Positions 44,001-56,174 of a DNA stretch of 64,000 bases are shown here, one piece after another. A model generated the notes under the pieces. That model saw only the letters and a program-made list of their open reading frames with translations, was not told the origin of the DNA and ran no database searches. Position 1 is the stretch's first letter. Each line of letters opens with the position of its first letter. This stretch comes from Guadua angustifolia (Eukaryota; Streptophyta; Magnoliopsida; Poales; Poaceae), in assembly GCA_036346375.1 (NCBI GenBank), contig CM070500.1:72296525-72360524 (forward strand), written 5' to 3'. The position numbers were made by a program, and so were the translations under genes.

Positions 44001-44441
44001 CTTAAGTACAATAATGCAACTCATGCTTTATTATACTTAAGAACTATTCATTTTTTCTTGATTAATCAAGAAACACCATCAACACATGATGAAGTGTTCT
44101 CTAATGATTAACACGACAAATGAACTCAATTTAAATTATCATTTAAATCGACTCTTCAAGTTAGAGTGTGAACTCCCCCTAAATATGTGCATCCATGTAA
44201 TATTGAATTGGAAAACATGATACACATTTTGTGGTTAATATAACTGGATATTCATACTTTAACTTGACTCCAAAGTATGCAACTAATACTATAATGAATA
44301 TGCATACATACCTCGGGTTTTCCATTTTTCAATGCGATGAGACTAAACAAAGATATTCTAAACAAATGAGTTAGTCTCGATATAAGATTTGTCATTAATA
44401 ACAATATCGCATTGGGGATAATCTTAATACTAGATTTGTCA
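41094..44441 (-). repeat. Sirevirus 5' LTR
   Basis: 3348 bp, collinear with 32578-35905 and nearly identical over most of its length. Differences, many of them indels, are concentrated in the GC-rich block (41520-42400). Contains TATAAATA (minus, 41886-41893), the GGTCCAACC zone and the GCAACACATGCAA zone. Confidence 0.9.
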
Positions 44442-45134
44442 ATGTCGACTAGCTTAATGACTTTCATATGAAATGATAAAAAATGATAATTGAAAATTGT
44501 GTATACAAAAGCCGCTAGCTCTAATTACCAAGGATGGTGATTTTTAGACTTTTTATTCTTTCGATATCTTTTCAATGCTGGGTCAATGTGTTTATGTCTT
44601 TAGATGGTGCAAATGTTCCTTAATGACTTGGATCTTATATGTTCTAAAAACTACAAGTGCTCTGTTGCACTTTGCTCTTCTAGTCTTCTGTGTCATTACC
44701 GATCTATGATAATAATGTTACCAGACTAGTGATGCCTTTGAAGTTTGTTCATTTTTCTTTTCCTTACTAGTATCAGATTATCAGTACCAATCTCTTATTA
44801 TATCACCAACCAAGTAAGACAGCAAGTTGACTAGTTAGTTTCCTATACAACGCAATAACTTATTAAGGCTAGTGTTCTATGTTTTGCTTCTGAGAAGAAA
44901 TATGATTTGCATAATGAAGATAACCCTTAATATATTTTACTCCTATAATTATACTTTGGCTGGTAAACAGGTATACTCGCGGGCGACAGGTACCCGCGGG
45001 CGACGGGTATGAGGGATGTTCGTCACCCACGAAGCTTCGCGGGTATACCCGCGGGGGAATACGGGGTCACAGGTACGGGTATGGACGAGGATTACCCGTG
45101 CCCGTTGTGCCCGATTGCCATCCCTAGTTGACAT

Positions 45135-45792
45135 CGAGCATACACATGAAGAAGCGAAAGGGAAAACGAGAAACAAGCAAAGACAAGGCGCTGGAAGAAC
45201 ATCCATCGAGAAATTCCAAGGAAATTCGACCGAGGAGCTGTAGATTGCTAGCCTGATGGCCTTACCTTTTCTTCTTTGAAGTGGCCAAAGTGATGCAGTG
45301 CTGCCAACAAGTAGTAGCTCCATAACGCAGCTGGTCAGAGCAGTTACATAACACGGGTTACATCCTCACAGGTGTGAAGGGAACGAAGCAACTCTGTTCC
45401 TCATGGACCGAATCACTCAACTGAAGCACTACTAGAAAGCATTGGCACCTGCAACACGGATCGGGAAATCAAGTATATTACACCATAGCAATGGTAAAGC
45501 TGGCAGCTGCTCAGAGCCCCTGACCCCTGGTATCGGGGTCACCCCATATCTTTTTCGTCAAGCTAAAATGGGTTACAACATGGCCAAAAATAAACCCACC
45601 ATTCTTGTTAGAAGTACCAAGAGGGTCACAGTACACTGTAGCAGGGGAATTGGACCATTTCACCGTTCCAGCCTAATTTTGCTACAACACTCAAGGAATT
45701 GAAGTTTGCTAAGCTTGATTCCTATAGGCGGGGTAATAATAGCAGAGGTGGTCTTATATATCATACCCAAAGGTCAGCCTTACTTGACGTGC
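45135..45792. other. gyrB 3' flank with a CACTA-like end
   Basis: Holds the likely 3' untranslated region of gyrB. CACTACTAGAAA at 45427-45438 looks like the terminus of a CACTA transposon, but no partner end was found nearby, so it may be chance. Confidence 0.3.
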
Positions 45793-48520
45793 TCAAATGT
45801 CAAGGTGCTCTAAGTTGATCATGCTTGAAGCATTCTGGATCAGCTGCTTCCTATAATCAACCTGGAAAAAAAGGTAGTTGTTAAGATGAAACCTAGTGTG
45901 GAAACTCGTAATTAGAAGAGTACTCAAAAGAAATCTTTGGTTGCTTACCCGAGCACCCATAAGAGATGAGAACACAACATTGGCATCAGCAGCATCTTCA
46001 ACCCTTAACTGCTTCAACAGCCTCCTCTCAGGATCCATTGTTGTTTCCCATAATTGTACAGGCATCATCTCACCCAAACCTATTTAGCGGCCAGAGAAAA
46101 GGATGCAAAGTAAGCAACTAACATCAAAATAAGATAATCATGTAAATCCTTATAAATGTAATGGAAGTATGTACGTTTATATGCATATATAGTTCTGTAA
46201 ACTATATTTGCAGCGATATAATGTATAATTGGCATTCATGCATTTTCTGAAGTTTCCAGGAAAATTTAAGCATAAATAATAGGTCTATTCGTAGCAGTAA
46301 AGATGGACATCCACTGGGCAGTGCATAGCTGTACCAACCAGTTTGGTACCTGACAAACCCTGTTAGCTAAGAATGCCAACAGTTCAAAGTATGATAATTT
46401 TTTTAGAAAAAAAGTAGTTAGTTATAAGCACTGTTTCTCACATGCACTTGATGCAAGTGCACCCCATGGAAGAAACCAGGTGGATTGCCGTGCAGCACAG
46501 ACGTGGATGGGAAAGGTGCATGTTGTGCATGAGACACAGGAGAGGAACGAACTAGTCAGACGAGTCCATAATTCCCAATGGCTATACTGGGGAAAGGGGA
46601 GATCAAGGAGTGTCACAGCCCATGCGCCTAGTATAGAACTTTGCCACATGAGAGAGTACTGGACTAGATTGAGAAACTTTCAGCAGTAAGCCAGTAACAA
46701 TGGGGAGTTCGTGCATTTGTCTGGACATAGTTGTGTATAAAGACGCATGTGTGCACGGGATATAAGGTAGAATTAGTGCTGGCTTGGTTGATATACGGGA
46801 GGAGATACAAAAGAGAAATGCAAATATTAGAAAAATGTAAAAAGAAATGGATGCCGATCTAGTTCGCAAATCATAGATAATAGATTAGAGAATAACTACA
46901 TAGGAAACGTTGTTAGTTCATAATTGTCGTCAGAAAACTCAAAAGAAATAGCAACTTCAATTTTAGCAAAGTGTATCCTGTCACCTAGTGAGTGGCCTCT
47001 AGACAGATGGGCCTTTTATTAGATAAATAAAAAGAACAAAGGAAAAATGGCAAACAATTATCAATAGGAAGAGGTCAGCACAATAGTTCTCAATAATCTT
47101 AGCAAAATAACCTCAAGAGGCAATGTGGCATTAAAACATAGGCAAATGTATTGAGAAATGATTTTGATATGATCAGAAATTTTCTTCATAGTTCATGGTT
47201 GCTCATTAGTTGGATAAGTTTAAAAGTTGTACCTTTAAACCTTTGGATATGGTAAGAAGCATTAGCAGGGAAGGTGTTAACTAGCTCTTTAAGATCAGCA
47301 TCATCATAGCAGTAGTGCACTTGTTTCCCACGCTCAATCTACCACCAAAAGATATATATCAACTAGACAATTAGGATTTCAAGAAATAGTGTCGTGGTCA
47401 CAATCTAACCTTGTAAAGGGGAGGTACACCAACATAGATGCAACCTTCATCGAATAGTGCTTTCTGCAAACATAGCAGTATGAGAAAGGAAAACAAGCCC
47501 TTTATTGTTCACCACATATAAGTAGCAATTTGCCATCATATTATGGTATTCACAGCTGCGCACTTAAAGGCACATATCATGTGGTTGTTCAAGACTTCAA
47601 GTGTTCAACTATAGCATGCTTATAAATAAAACTGGAATTGTCCCAAGGCACAAATCTAACCCCATCTCCATACTAACCGGCAAGTAGCAAATTATTAGAA
47701 ACAGATAACCCCCCCCCGGGGCGCGCGCGCGCCCCCACACCCACCCAATGCAACTAATGTTATTGAAACCACTACTCAACCTAACAGATCTCAATGCCGA
47801 CAAGCAACCCTAGCCTTTACAGTTTCCATGGCCAAACGCTTGGGTTTGACCCATTCCTGACCTCATTCTCACCCAAATCTCAGCCCCAATCAAATTCCAA
47901 TTTCCAGCCCGTAGTGACAGACTGCATGTGCACTTTTTGGGCCTTTGGGGATTTTCAGGTTTGAGTGCTTTATCACGTCCCGACCACCAAATTCTCAACC
48001 AGATTTCAACCAAATCCTACCCCAACCCATTTCAGCCCACCCAACGCTAGTCAAATCAAACCCCATTTTTAAATCCTATTGAGCCCAACCTATTACTAGT
48101 TGTACAAGAGTCAAAATGGAGACACAAGCGCAATCAGACACCAATTCGTTTGAACTCAGGACCCCTAACAGATGAGCTATATATCCAGTTTACATATGCT
48201 TCATTATAATAACAGCTAATACCTGATATCTAAAGAAGAAAGTAAGGAGTAGAGTCCGGATATGTGCACCATCTACATCAGCATCTGTGAGTATAACTAT
48301 CTTATGATACCGAAGAGCTTCCTTCTTAAAATCCTCACCCTGAAAGAATATATTAGAGAAAAGAAAAGCGAATAACAATAGAAGTTCAGAACAAAACAGT
48401 ATGCACCTTCACTCCTAATCCAAGAGCAAGAATAAGATTTTGGATCTCTTCATTTTTGTACAAGGCTGCTTCATCTTTCCTTTCAATGTTGAGAATTTTT
48501 CCTCTTAGAGGCAAAATAGC
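45793..48520 (-). CDS. GYRB: DNA gyrase subunit B, C-terminal exons only
   Basis: Six exons on the minus strand: 48520-48407, 48339-48223, 47463-47410, 47338-47233, 46079-45949, 45861-45793. All splice sites are GT-AG and the phase is continuous, giving 196 residues and a stop. They start at AILPLRGKILNIERK and run through the TOPRIM metal-binding motif TDADVDGAHIRTLLLTFF, YVGVPPLYK and the tail FKGLGEMMPVQLWETTMDPE...RKQLIQNASSMINLEHLDI. This is the last quarter of GyrB, which in plants is nuclear-encoded and works with GyrA to supercoil plastid and mitochondrial DNA. The ATPase, transducer and EGDSAGG parts are not found in the 15 kb upstream, which is transposon-filled. Either intron size exceeds 15 kb or the copy is truncated. 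A good acceptor before 48520 and clean frames favour a once-intact gene. Confidence 0.85.
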
Positions 48521-48523
48521 CTG

Positions 48524-49329
48524 CATCCATTTTTAAGGCATGCTTAGATCTTAAGTGAATGACAGGAATAAGGTATGTAAGTTGCAAACACACTTGGTAT
48601 AGAACAGATTATCAGCTCCCATCTCACATTTTATAGTAAGGGTATCTACAAAACAAACAAGTGCATAGATCTCTAACCATTATGTTGCCTATTCATGCCA
48701 GATAACTACTAGCATTTACTTCGGGCGTTGGCAACTTAATTTATGGATGCAACTTGCAGCTGCTAGGGTTGTATAGTAAAAACCAAATAATAATAACAGC
48801 TTTGAGTGGAGATGAAAATTTTAGGAATGCTAATTTTATTGAACTAACAAGAGAACGTCAATTTGTTACTAGCTGCTCAAGCTGCACAAATAATACAGCT
48901 CCCAGTGCTGGTATCCTGGAGAACTACAAATGGATAATTTTCTATACAAAAGAATCCTAGGATCATAAAGGTACATGGTGTTCTTCCTAGTTTGACTCTA
49001 CTTTCTGGTATCAGAATGTATGCCATTCTCACCGTTGAACTATTCTAGTAAAAAGAAATTCAAACAAGTTATGTTAACCAAAAAAAAAAGACAAAATCTT
49101 AGCTTACAAGCAGGCAACAACCACTTGGGTAACCAGCTGAAGTACAAGGATACTCCCTCATTTCTTTTTTTTAATGACGTTTTAGGAACTTGTTTTTGTT
49201 CTCAAATGGATGTCGTTTTGGGTTTCTAGGTAGTGTTTTCCCAAAGAGCCCCTATTAAAAGTATGTTGGTATGAATGCCACTCTAATTTATCTTACCTAT
49301 TCCTAGCTGTTATACTTTGATGCCCCTTC
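48524..49329. other. Upstream gyrB intron or flank
   Basis: AT-rich. No preceding gyrB exon is visible on the minus strand. A partial Stowaway-like end (ACTCCCTCATTTC...AATGACGTTTTAGGAAC) lies at 49152-49200. Confidence 0.45.
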
Positions 49330-49851
49330 TTATGCGCATCAGCCCTAGGATCGGATAAGAGTTTTGTGAGTTAAGGCACGAGTGTGCACGGTCTAAAGAA
49401 CGAAGCATATGAATATCATAGGAAGAACCAAAATAACGACGTTGAAGCAACCACAACAAGAGATAAAAGATTTGGCAAAACCGACGGCAAATCCTGTAAA
49501 CACAACCTCAAAAGAGTACAAGAAATTGTTGCTCTCTCATAACCTCTCGAACCTTTTAAGACCCTCGGATCCTTACCCTATACAAGAACTTGGTACTAAA
49601 TAATAACCTAGCCTCTAATCCTCTCGTGCACCTCTTACTCTGGATGAGTTGGCTTGTGGCTTCTTTTACTTGGGTTCTCCATGACCACCCCCAGAGCTTT
49701 ATATACCCTCCCTAGTTCTCCTCCAAAGAAAATAGGATTAATCCTACTCCTATTAGGATTTGGAATCCCACTCCTAGAATTCATCTAGCACACCTTTCCA
49801 AATCCTAAAAGAATGGATATGAGTCACCATATTTAACATAAGCTACATTGG
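49330..49851 (-). mobile_element. LTR-like remnant split by the 14 kb element
   Basis: A minus-strand TATATAAAG at 49700-49709, with AATCCTACTCCTATTAGGATTTGG repeats nearby, has the look of an old Copia LTR promoter. The sequence continues after the insertion at 63865 (GCATGTTTCCAAGATG). Borders are unknown. Confidence 0.35.
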
Positions 49852-51535
49852 TGTCGTATGTATAAAAATGGGACACGAGTGCGGGCGAACACCGACCATT
49901 ACACGGGACGCCGTCCACTAGATAGAGTTTACAAGGGGGTTTATGCAAATTCGGGCACTACGGTAGGCGGCCTAATCATGCCGGTGTGCTCCCGCCCGGA
50001 GAGGGGGGGTGTACAGGGGTACCTCCTGTCCGGTCTCCCCAAGGGCACACTAGTTGTATGCCTTGTATTGATAAGAGTTCAAGTTACAAGTAGGGGTTAC
50101 AATGAGCTTTTATAGGTGCTCAGCCTGTTGTATAAATACTTTCCTACCCTTACAAGGGTCTTAAGCGTGGGCATCCTTGTAATTCCAAGAGGGTGGCAGT
50201 GGATCCCACGTCAACGTTTTGCGGAGGCAGACCTCTAGACTCTGTGATCCCACAGGGGACTGAGTGGGCCCACTCAGCAGTTTGTCCTAAGTAGGACAAG
50301 GGTACCCACCCATCTCCACAGGCACTTGGGAGGGGTGCCCTCTTGAACCGATTGTTTCACCATGTGTCCTACGGATGGAGGGGCGAGGCAGGGCCCCTTT
50401 GAGGACTGGAGAATACTCCACGTACTTCCTTTGGAGAGTTTGCGAGGTATGGGGAATCTCCCATAGCACCTCCTGTGACACCCACCGTCAGGATATGAGG
50501 GAATCTCGCATGGCACCCATGCTATGTAGCCTTGCTAGAGGCCCCACGAGGGTATGTGGGGATCTCCCATGACAATCCGCGCAAGGGTATGAGGGGATAT
50601 CCTGTGGCAGCCACGCTATTTAGCCTTGCTAGAGGCCTTGCAAGGTATGAGATCTCCCGTAGCACCCACGCTAAATAGCCTTGCTAGAGGCCCCACTAGA
50701 TATGAGGGGATCTCCCGTGGCACCTCGCGCTAGGGTATGAGGGGATTTCCTATGGCACCCCGCGCCGGAGTATGAGGGGATCTCCTGTGACACGCGCTAT
50801 GTAGCCTTGCCAGAGGCCCCGCAGGGTATGAGATCTCCCATAGCACCTGCAATACGTAGCCTTGCTAGAGGCCCCACGGGGTATGAGGGGATCTCCTATG
50901 GCACCTTGCGCCGGGGAATGAGGTGATCTCCTGTGGCACCCCGTGTCGGGGTACGTGGGGGTCTCCCGTGGTACACCGCGTCGGGATATGAGGTGATCTC
51001 CCGTGGCACCCCGCGTCGGGATATGAGGGGATCTCCCGTAACACCTTGTCCTATGTAGCCTCTCTAGAGGTTCGTCAAGTATAAGGGGATCTCCCACAAC
51101 ACTCCCTTTGGAGAGTCCGCAGGGTATGAGGGGATCTCCCTCAACACTCCCTTTGGAGAGTCCACAGTGTATGAGGGAATCTCCCATAACACCCTGCACC
51201 GTGTAACTTCTCTAGAGAGCCTGCGGAGTATAGGGGGATCTCACATAACATCCCACACTGTGTAGCCTCTCTAGAGGGCCAGTGGGTTACAAGGAGACCT
51301 CTCGTAACTCGCCATGTCATGGGTCCAACGCTACTCCATCAACAGCCCCATTGCACCAACAACCATGGGGTCTTCCTCAACAACCCGCGAGGTGACGTGG
51401 TCTCCATCAGTAGGCACTTAGCTAGGCGCCAAGGCTAGGGGTGAGGCTCCCAACCCGCAAGGTGTTCGTGCCTTCTCCATCGACCTCACAGGGCAAAGGG
51501 GGGCCTCCCTGGAAGTATAGAGGCGACCTCCAACA
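49852..51535 (-). repeat. Left (3') LTR of the 14 kb element
   Basis: 1684 bp, TGTCGTATG...CTCCAACA on the plus strand. It aligns with the right LTR at both ends (for example CACACTAGTTGTATG, AGGTGACGTNGTCTCCAT) but carries more tandem units and an extra segment near the inner end (51490-51525). Confidence 0.8.
50430..51300 (+). repeat. Tandem array in the left LTR
   Basis: About 20 degenerate units of 35-65 bp built on GGGTATGAGGGGATCTCCCGTGGCACC, many joined to GCTATGTAGCCTTGCTAGAGGCCCC. GATCTCCC is nearly invariant. A shorter version (about 13 units) is in the right LTR at 63120-63660. Confidence 0.85.
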
Positions 51536-51547
51536 ATAGCCCCCCTG
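51536..51547 (-). other. Polypurine tract of the 14 kb element
   Basis: CAGGGGGGCTAT in sense, directly abutting the LTR start TGTTGGAGG. Confidence 0.7.
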
Positions 51548-53679
51548 TCCCTTGGGCAACTTCAAAGGTGCCTGAGGGGCAAAGGGGAAAGACGGGGGAC
51601 AAGTGCTCACGTAACATCATATGCCTGGTTGGTAGGAGCACCCTACCATGCGCTTTATCCACGGGTTGGAGATCGAACACATAGGAGAAAGGGGTAAACA
51701 CCCATCCTTCCTAGACTTGTTCAGAAAACAAATGATAGATGTGCCCAAAGTTTGTTATTTTGCCCTTGACTAGTCCAAGCGAGCTGGGAGCTCGCCCCCA
51801 TTGCAAGTGCCCCTAGGGCATTACTATGAATGCCTGTTCTGGAATTCCATTGTGCGCCTCGGCCGATGCCCAGTTGAGTCCCATTGGGCTCTTAGGCCAT
51901 CGCGCGATTAGTCCAATGCCCAGTCCCATGTTCCCTTGGGCACATAGGCCCACGCACCTGGGGGAGTTGGGGCGCAAAGAGGGCCACAAAGCGGGAGATA
52001 GGGGAAAAAACTCTTCAACTCCCTCTGTCCAGTGCCTCGGTCTTCCTAGCCTGAGCTTCGTCAGGCCTCAGGACCATCGACAACCTCCTCCGGCCACGAG
52101 ACCTCTACTGACTACTAGCGCTTGGGAGAGGCACTAATGCCAATGTTGGCCTAGTTCACCGCCCGGGGCGGCAAGAGGCAACGCCGCTGGCCCGATTCAG
52201 GGCGAAAGGGATAGGGGGCCACCTTGTCGGCGCGCATTGTTGGCGGGAGAAGGCCACTGCTGGCCCGATCTGCACCGATGGCCACCTTGAGGAGCCTCGA
52301 TGGCGAAGACTAAGGGTCCCGCCACCGTTCGTGTAAGGCCTTGGAAGGGTAGCCACCACCTAGATTTGTGCCGAGGTAGGGGCATATGACTGCCTTGTCG
52401 GTCGGGATTTGTGCCGACCAAAGGGGGAGGCAACTTCCTGTTGGGTCGCACCACCAAGGGAGACGAGCAGCGATGAACCGCGACCGGGCAGTCACCAAGG
52501 GTCATTGTCGGCCCACCACCACTAGACCATGGTGCCATCATAGTTGGAGCCAATGTCGCCTGGAAGGGAGAGGATGGCTCTCCACCGGGCCCACAATGAT
52601 TGGCAGCACGGGAAGCAAGTGTCCTCCACAAGCCGACCTGACCACTTCCATCATATTCCTCTTCCGTCAATCAGGTGAACTCCGAGCATCTTGTCGTTGG
52701 TTGATCCTTGCTACGGCATGTACTCAGAGGCTGATCCTTTGGTTCAACCGAGGATTCAGGTGCATGCCCTAATATCCTTGGGCGGGACCTTAGGCCTACG
52801 TCCATAAGCCCTAGCATCATATTGTCGGTACCGAGCCAAATGCCCTTGGGACGTCAGGTGATAATGCTCGCGTCCGACTGTGGAGCGCCACTTTGGTTTG
52901 TTGGAGCCTTGCGCGACCGAGTCGCTTGCCTTTACATACATGGCGTATTGATGAGAAGTATTCCTTGGAATGTAGGTCCCCGCAGGTTCATGCCCGCAGC
53001 AAACCCTGGTGAGGTCGTCAACAGGGAGGAAGGCAGTCTTCACATGGGTAAGGGCAATAAACGTACTCCATTGTTGTACTCATGTTTGCCCCCATTCTTT
53101 CGAAAGTGTCAATCATGGATTTGCGCAATAGTTGTAGGTGACCGTCCGCGAGACACCCTCACGAAGGGCAAGGGCCAGTTGGATAAGGGTGCTCATGTGA
53201 AGGGCAATAGCAATAGTAAGCACCCTAGTAGAGAAGACCTTCATGCAAGGGACGTGGACATGATGGCTCCTGTCGAGTCTGGCGCCTTTGGGGAGCTAGC
53301 GAGGGACGAGGAGCGCCCTAGAGGGAAGTGCACTTCACTAAGCTCCAGATATGTTAGAGCACTCCACCATGTGCCCTTCTCCAAGTAGGAGGAGAAATGT
53401 CCTAGGAGGCCATGGGACTTGGCGACCCCACTCATTTGTCAATACCGAGCGAGGTGGAGGCGTCCCTCTATACCAATGGATTCTTTGGGGGGCACCTCAC
53501 GGATCGGGAGTTGTCTTATGCCCCATGGATGGGAACAAAGGTAGAGTGCCCAGATGGTTGAGCACCATGCACCCTCCTTGGAGGGATGGAGTATGGGCAC
53601 ACATCTAGGAAAGGATGTGGTCTCGACACTATCCGAGAGGTGATGGGGTCTCCCCAGCACTACCTCCCATTCGGGAGGT
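51548..53679. other. Non-coding interior of the 14 kb element
   Basis: GC-moderate sequence with many short ORFs on both strands (for example 52822-53388 plus, 52670-52197 minus) and no recognisable domain. Words such as GGCACCTTGTCGGC and CCACCATTGGG recur, but no clean array is present. Confidence 0.5.
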
Positions 53680-53687
53680 GAAGGGTC

Positions 53688-54884
53688 CAGCGTTCAAAAA
53701 AGCGGAATTAGGCGGCGCCTAGGCGGCGCCTAGGCGCTCCGCGGCCGGCCGCCGCCTCGCCTAGGCAGGAAAGCGTGCCCTAGGCGGAGGACGCCAGGCG
53801 CGGCGCTTCAGCGGTGCTCGGCAGCGCCGCCAAAGGGTCTAGGCAGAGCTCACGGACGAAAAGCTGAGCTCTAGAGAAAAGGCGAGGTAAGCACCGCCAG
53901 GTGGATAAGAGGGAAACCCGAGGGAAGAGGGGCTATTTACCACCCCGAGCCGAGGGGAGGGGAAGAGGAAGCTAGGTCGCCGAAGATCGTGCTCCGCGCC
54001 TCCGCCCGTCAGCCGCCGGCGCCCGAGATCCTCCCCATCTCCGGCGCCCGGATCCTCCCCGCCTCCCCACCGCCAGCACCCGAGAGCCGAGGTCGTCCTT
54101 CCGACTCTGCGCCGAAGCCGAGATCCTCCCCATCTCCGACTCTGCTGGCCGAGCAAGCTGAGCTTGTCTTCCCAACTCCGCCCGAAGCTTGTTTGGCCAC
54201 ACAGGTTTTTCTTCGCTCCCAATCGCCTGATCTCGAGGTGAGCTCCCGATCCGTGAGGTTTAGGGCGAGCGGGCAATGGCAACAGGCCTCGTGCTCAGCA
54301 GAGGAAAAGCCAAAAGTATGGGGATTGTATTGCTTGCACAAAGGCCAGCCGATTGGGGATTTGGGGTTGGGGAATTGTATTGCTTGGTCGCTTGCTATCT
54401 TGCACATTGGGGTTGTAGATGAGTAGTACATTAGTATTTAGTAATATACTAATATGGTATGAATTGATATCTTGTACATTGATGATGATGAATTCCAATC
54501 CGAAGAAGAGGAGGACAATGAAGAGGAAGATGTGGATGTTGAGTTTGAGGATGATGAAGACGAAGTGTTGCCACGAAAGTTCTATCCTTTAGAAGATTGA
54601 TCATTTCAGGATCATTGGCTCAAACTTTTGTTGAACCTAATTATGTGTTGGACTATGTTTTATGACTTTGTTATGCGTAGAACTTAGTTTTGTGACTATA
54701 TTATGTGTGAGACTATGTTTTGTGACTATATTCTATCTTTTATATATGTCTTTCACCATTTTATTTCATTGCAGCATGCCATTTTGTGATTTCCGCCTAG
54801 GCGCGCCTAGGCGCCGCCTAGGCGGGCTAGGCGCTAGGCAGTGGGCCTCCGCCCGCCTACCGCCTAGCGCTTTTTTGAACCTTG
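53688..54884. mobile_element. hAT element with GCCTAGGCGG arrays
   Basis: Perfect 8 bp duplication GAAGGGTC (53680-53687, 54885-54892). Terminal repeats are CAGCGTTCAAAAAAGCGG and, reversed, CAAGGTTCAAAAAAGCGC. The subtermini (53705-53835, 54795-54870) are runs of GCGCCTAGGCGG-type palindromic words. Near 54480-54598 the plus strand encodes an acidic tail (EEEDNEEEDVDVEFEDDEDE) ending FYPLED-stop, which may be the C-terminus of a degraded transposase. Confidence 0.85.
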
Positions 54885-54892
54885 GAAGGGTC

Positions 54893-55785
54893 TACATAAC
54901 ACTCACTATGCACCCTCCTTGGAGGGAGGGCTAAGTACGGAACCTTCCATCTAGGAGATGGTCTCCCCGATACTACCCAGGAGGTGATGGGGTCTCCCTA
55001 GAACTACAGAGGACCGGACACTTGGCCAAACGCCCGGTGGGATAGGGCACCTCGCCTTGCACACTACCATTAGGTAGAGGGCAAAGTGCCCTGCGGGGCA
55101 TGAGTATCTCCTTTCACACCGCAAGACAGAGATAGGCCCCTGGCTAGGAAGGTCTTAGAATCTCATCCAACACCAACACCCCATCCTTTGAGCGCATTTG
55201 AGGGTGCTTGTAGGGCAAAGGATAGTGTCAAGATTTTTGTACCCCGCTAACGACTTTGGGGTATTTCCCAACTTGGGCGTTTTGTATTTAGGACAGGGAA
55301 CGTGGAGAACCTTCCCCACTCTGCTCACGCAGCAAGGAACTGCTAGTTTGGGAGCCATGAGGCAGGCCCAATTAGTAGGCTCCTAGACCAGCCCTTCATG
55401 GTGGAAGTAGTCCCCCGTGCCTCTTGACGTTTGGCTAACTACTCGAAATGGGTTTGCCGAGCAAGAGCTATGCATGACGGCGTTAAGGGCAGCCTAGTGT
55501 CTGATAAAGCCCCGAACAGCCAAGGCTCTGCTTCCTATCTTCCTCGATCAAGAGGGCAAGGAGTGCCCTTGGGCGCGGCTCCAAGCGTACAGGAAATGAA
55601 CATAGCCTCTACCCGAAATGCGAGGCGTGTCTGGGGCTAGGACTTAGCTTCTGCCAAAGGGAGCAGGTGGGGTGTCGTGTGCCTGTGTAGCGGACATAAC
55701 CTTGGCCGAGAGGACAAGAGTCCAGGGCATGAACAAAGCCTACGCCTATGGGCACAGGCGCGGCTATAAGCATAAGAGAAACATA
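54893..55785. other. Non-coding interior, continued
   Basis: Resumes the 14 kb element after the hAT. No domain or array recognised. GATGGGGTCTCCC words echo the LTR array. Confidence 0.4.
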
Positions 55786-56174
55786 GGGCCTGTTTGGGGG
55801 AGCTGTGCTTCAACTTTACTTTAGCTTTGGACCAAAAGCTCCCCCAAACGTCATAGCTACAAAGCAGCTGGGAAGCTAAGCCACAGCAGAAGCACCCCCA
55901 AAAGCTGAAGCTGCTGAGGAGCTTTTCAGCTGTGACTTCGCTTGACCACCTCCCACCTTGGTCACTCTGCCGGCACCCCACCTCGCCGCCTCCACGTCAC
56001 CTCCCCACTCGGACGCCGCTGTACTTTGCTATGTTGTTACCTCCCCGCTCGGTTGGCCCCCAAAAGCTACAGCTGCAACAAGAAAAGCCACAATACCGCC
56101 ATACTCAAAATGCTTCTGATTGAGAAACCAAAAGCATCTTTTTCAAATTTCATAGCAGCTCCCCAAACAGGGCC
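55786..56174. mobile_element. MITE with GGGCCTGTTTGGGG ends
   Basis: Inverted ends GGGCCTGTTTGGGGGAGCTG and CAGCTCCCCAAACAGGGCC bound 389 bp rich in AGCTTTGG/AAAAGCT words. The flanking duplication is unclear (ACATA/ATACAT). Confidence 0.7.

Larger units (their letters stand above)
32578..44441 (-). mobile_element. Non-autonomous Sirevirus-type Copia (gag only)
   Basis: 11.9 kb with the perfect 5 bp duplication ATGTC (32573-32577, 44442-44446) inside the hAT element. Minus orientation: 5' LTR 44441-41094, iMet primer site, gag, a basic repeat protein region, about 3.3 kb of AT-rich non-coding DNA, polypurine tract, 3' LTR 35905-32578. No protease, integrase, RT or RNase H remains in any frame. 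It must have been moved by enzymes supplied by another element. Gag zinc knuckle, the IWVPK motif and the AAAAAGGGGGAGATTG tract identify it as Sirevirus/Maximus lineage. Confidence 0.85.
31326..45126. mobile_element. hAT element with TACCCG arrays, hosting a Sirevirus
   Basis: Ends TAGGGATGGCAAT and ATTGCCATCCCTA, with the perfect 8 bp duplication GTTGACAT (31318-31325 and 45127-45134). Both subtermini (31340-31475, 44965-45115) are packed with TACCCG/CGGGTA words. Removing the nested Sirevirus (32578-44441 plus one duplication) leaves a 1.9 kb element without a recognisable transposase. Its left half holds a GC-rich gene-like stretch (31480-31970). Confidence 0.9.

Noticed and set aside
47715..47745. 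CCCCCCCCGGGGCGCGCGCGCG run as a regulatory site
   Set aside because: A simple-sequence run inside a gyrB intron, also prone to sequencing error.
50430..51300. Regular repeats resembling a CRISPR array
   Set aside because: Units are diverged and contiguous without unique spacers, and lie inside a plant LTR. It is a degenerate tandem array.
52822..53388. 188-codon ORF in the 14 kb element
   Set aside because: No recognisable gag, pol or host domain, and the opposite strand is equally open. Not supported as a gene.
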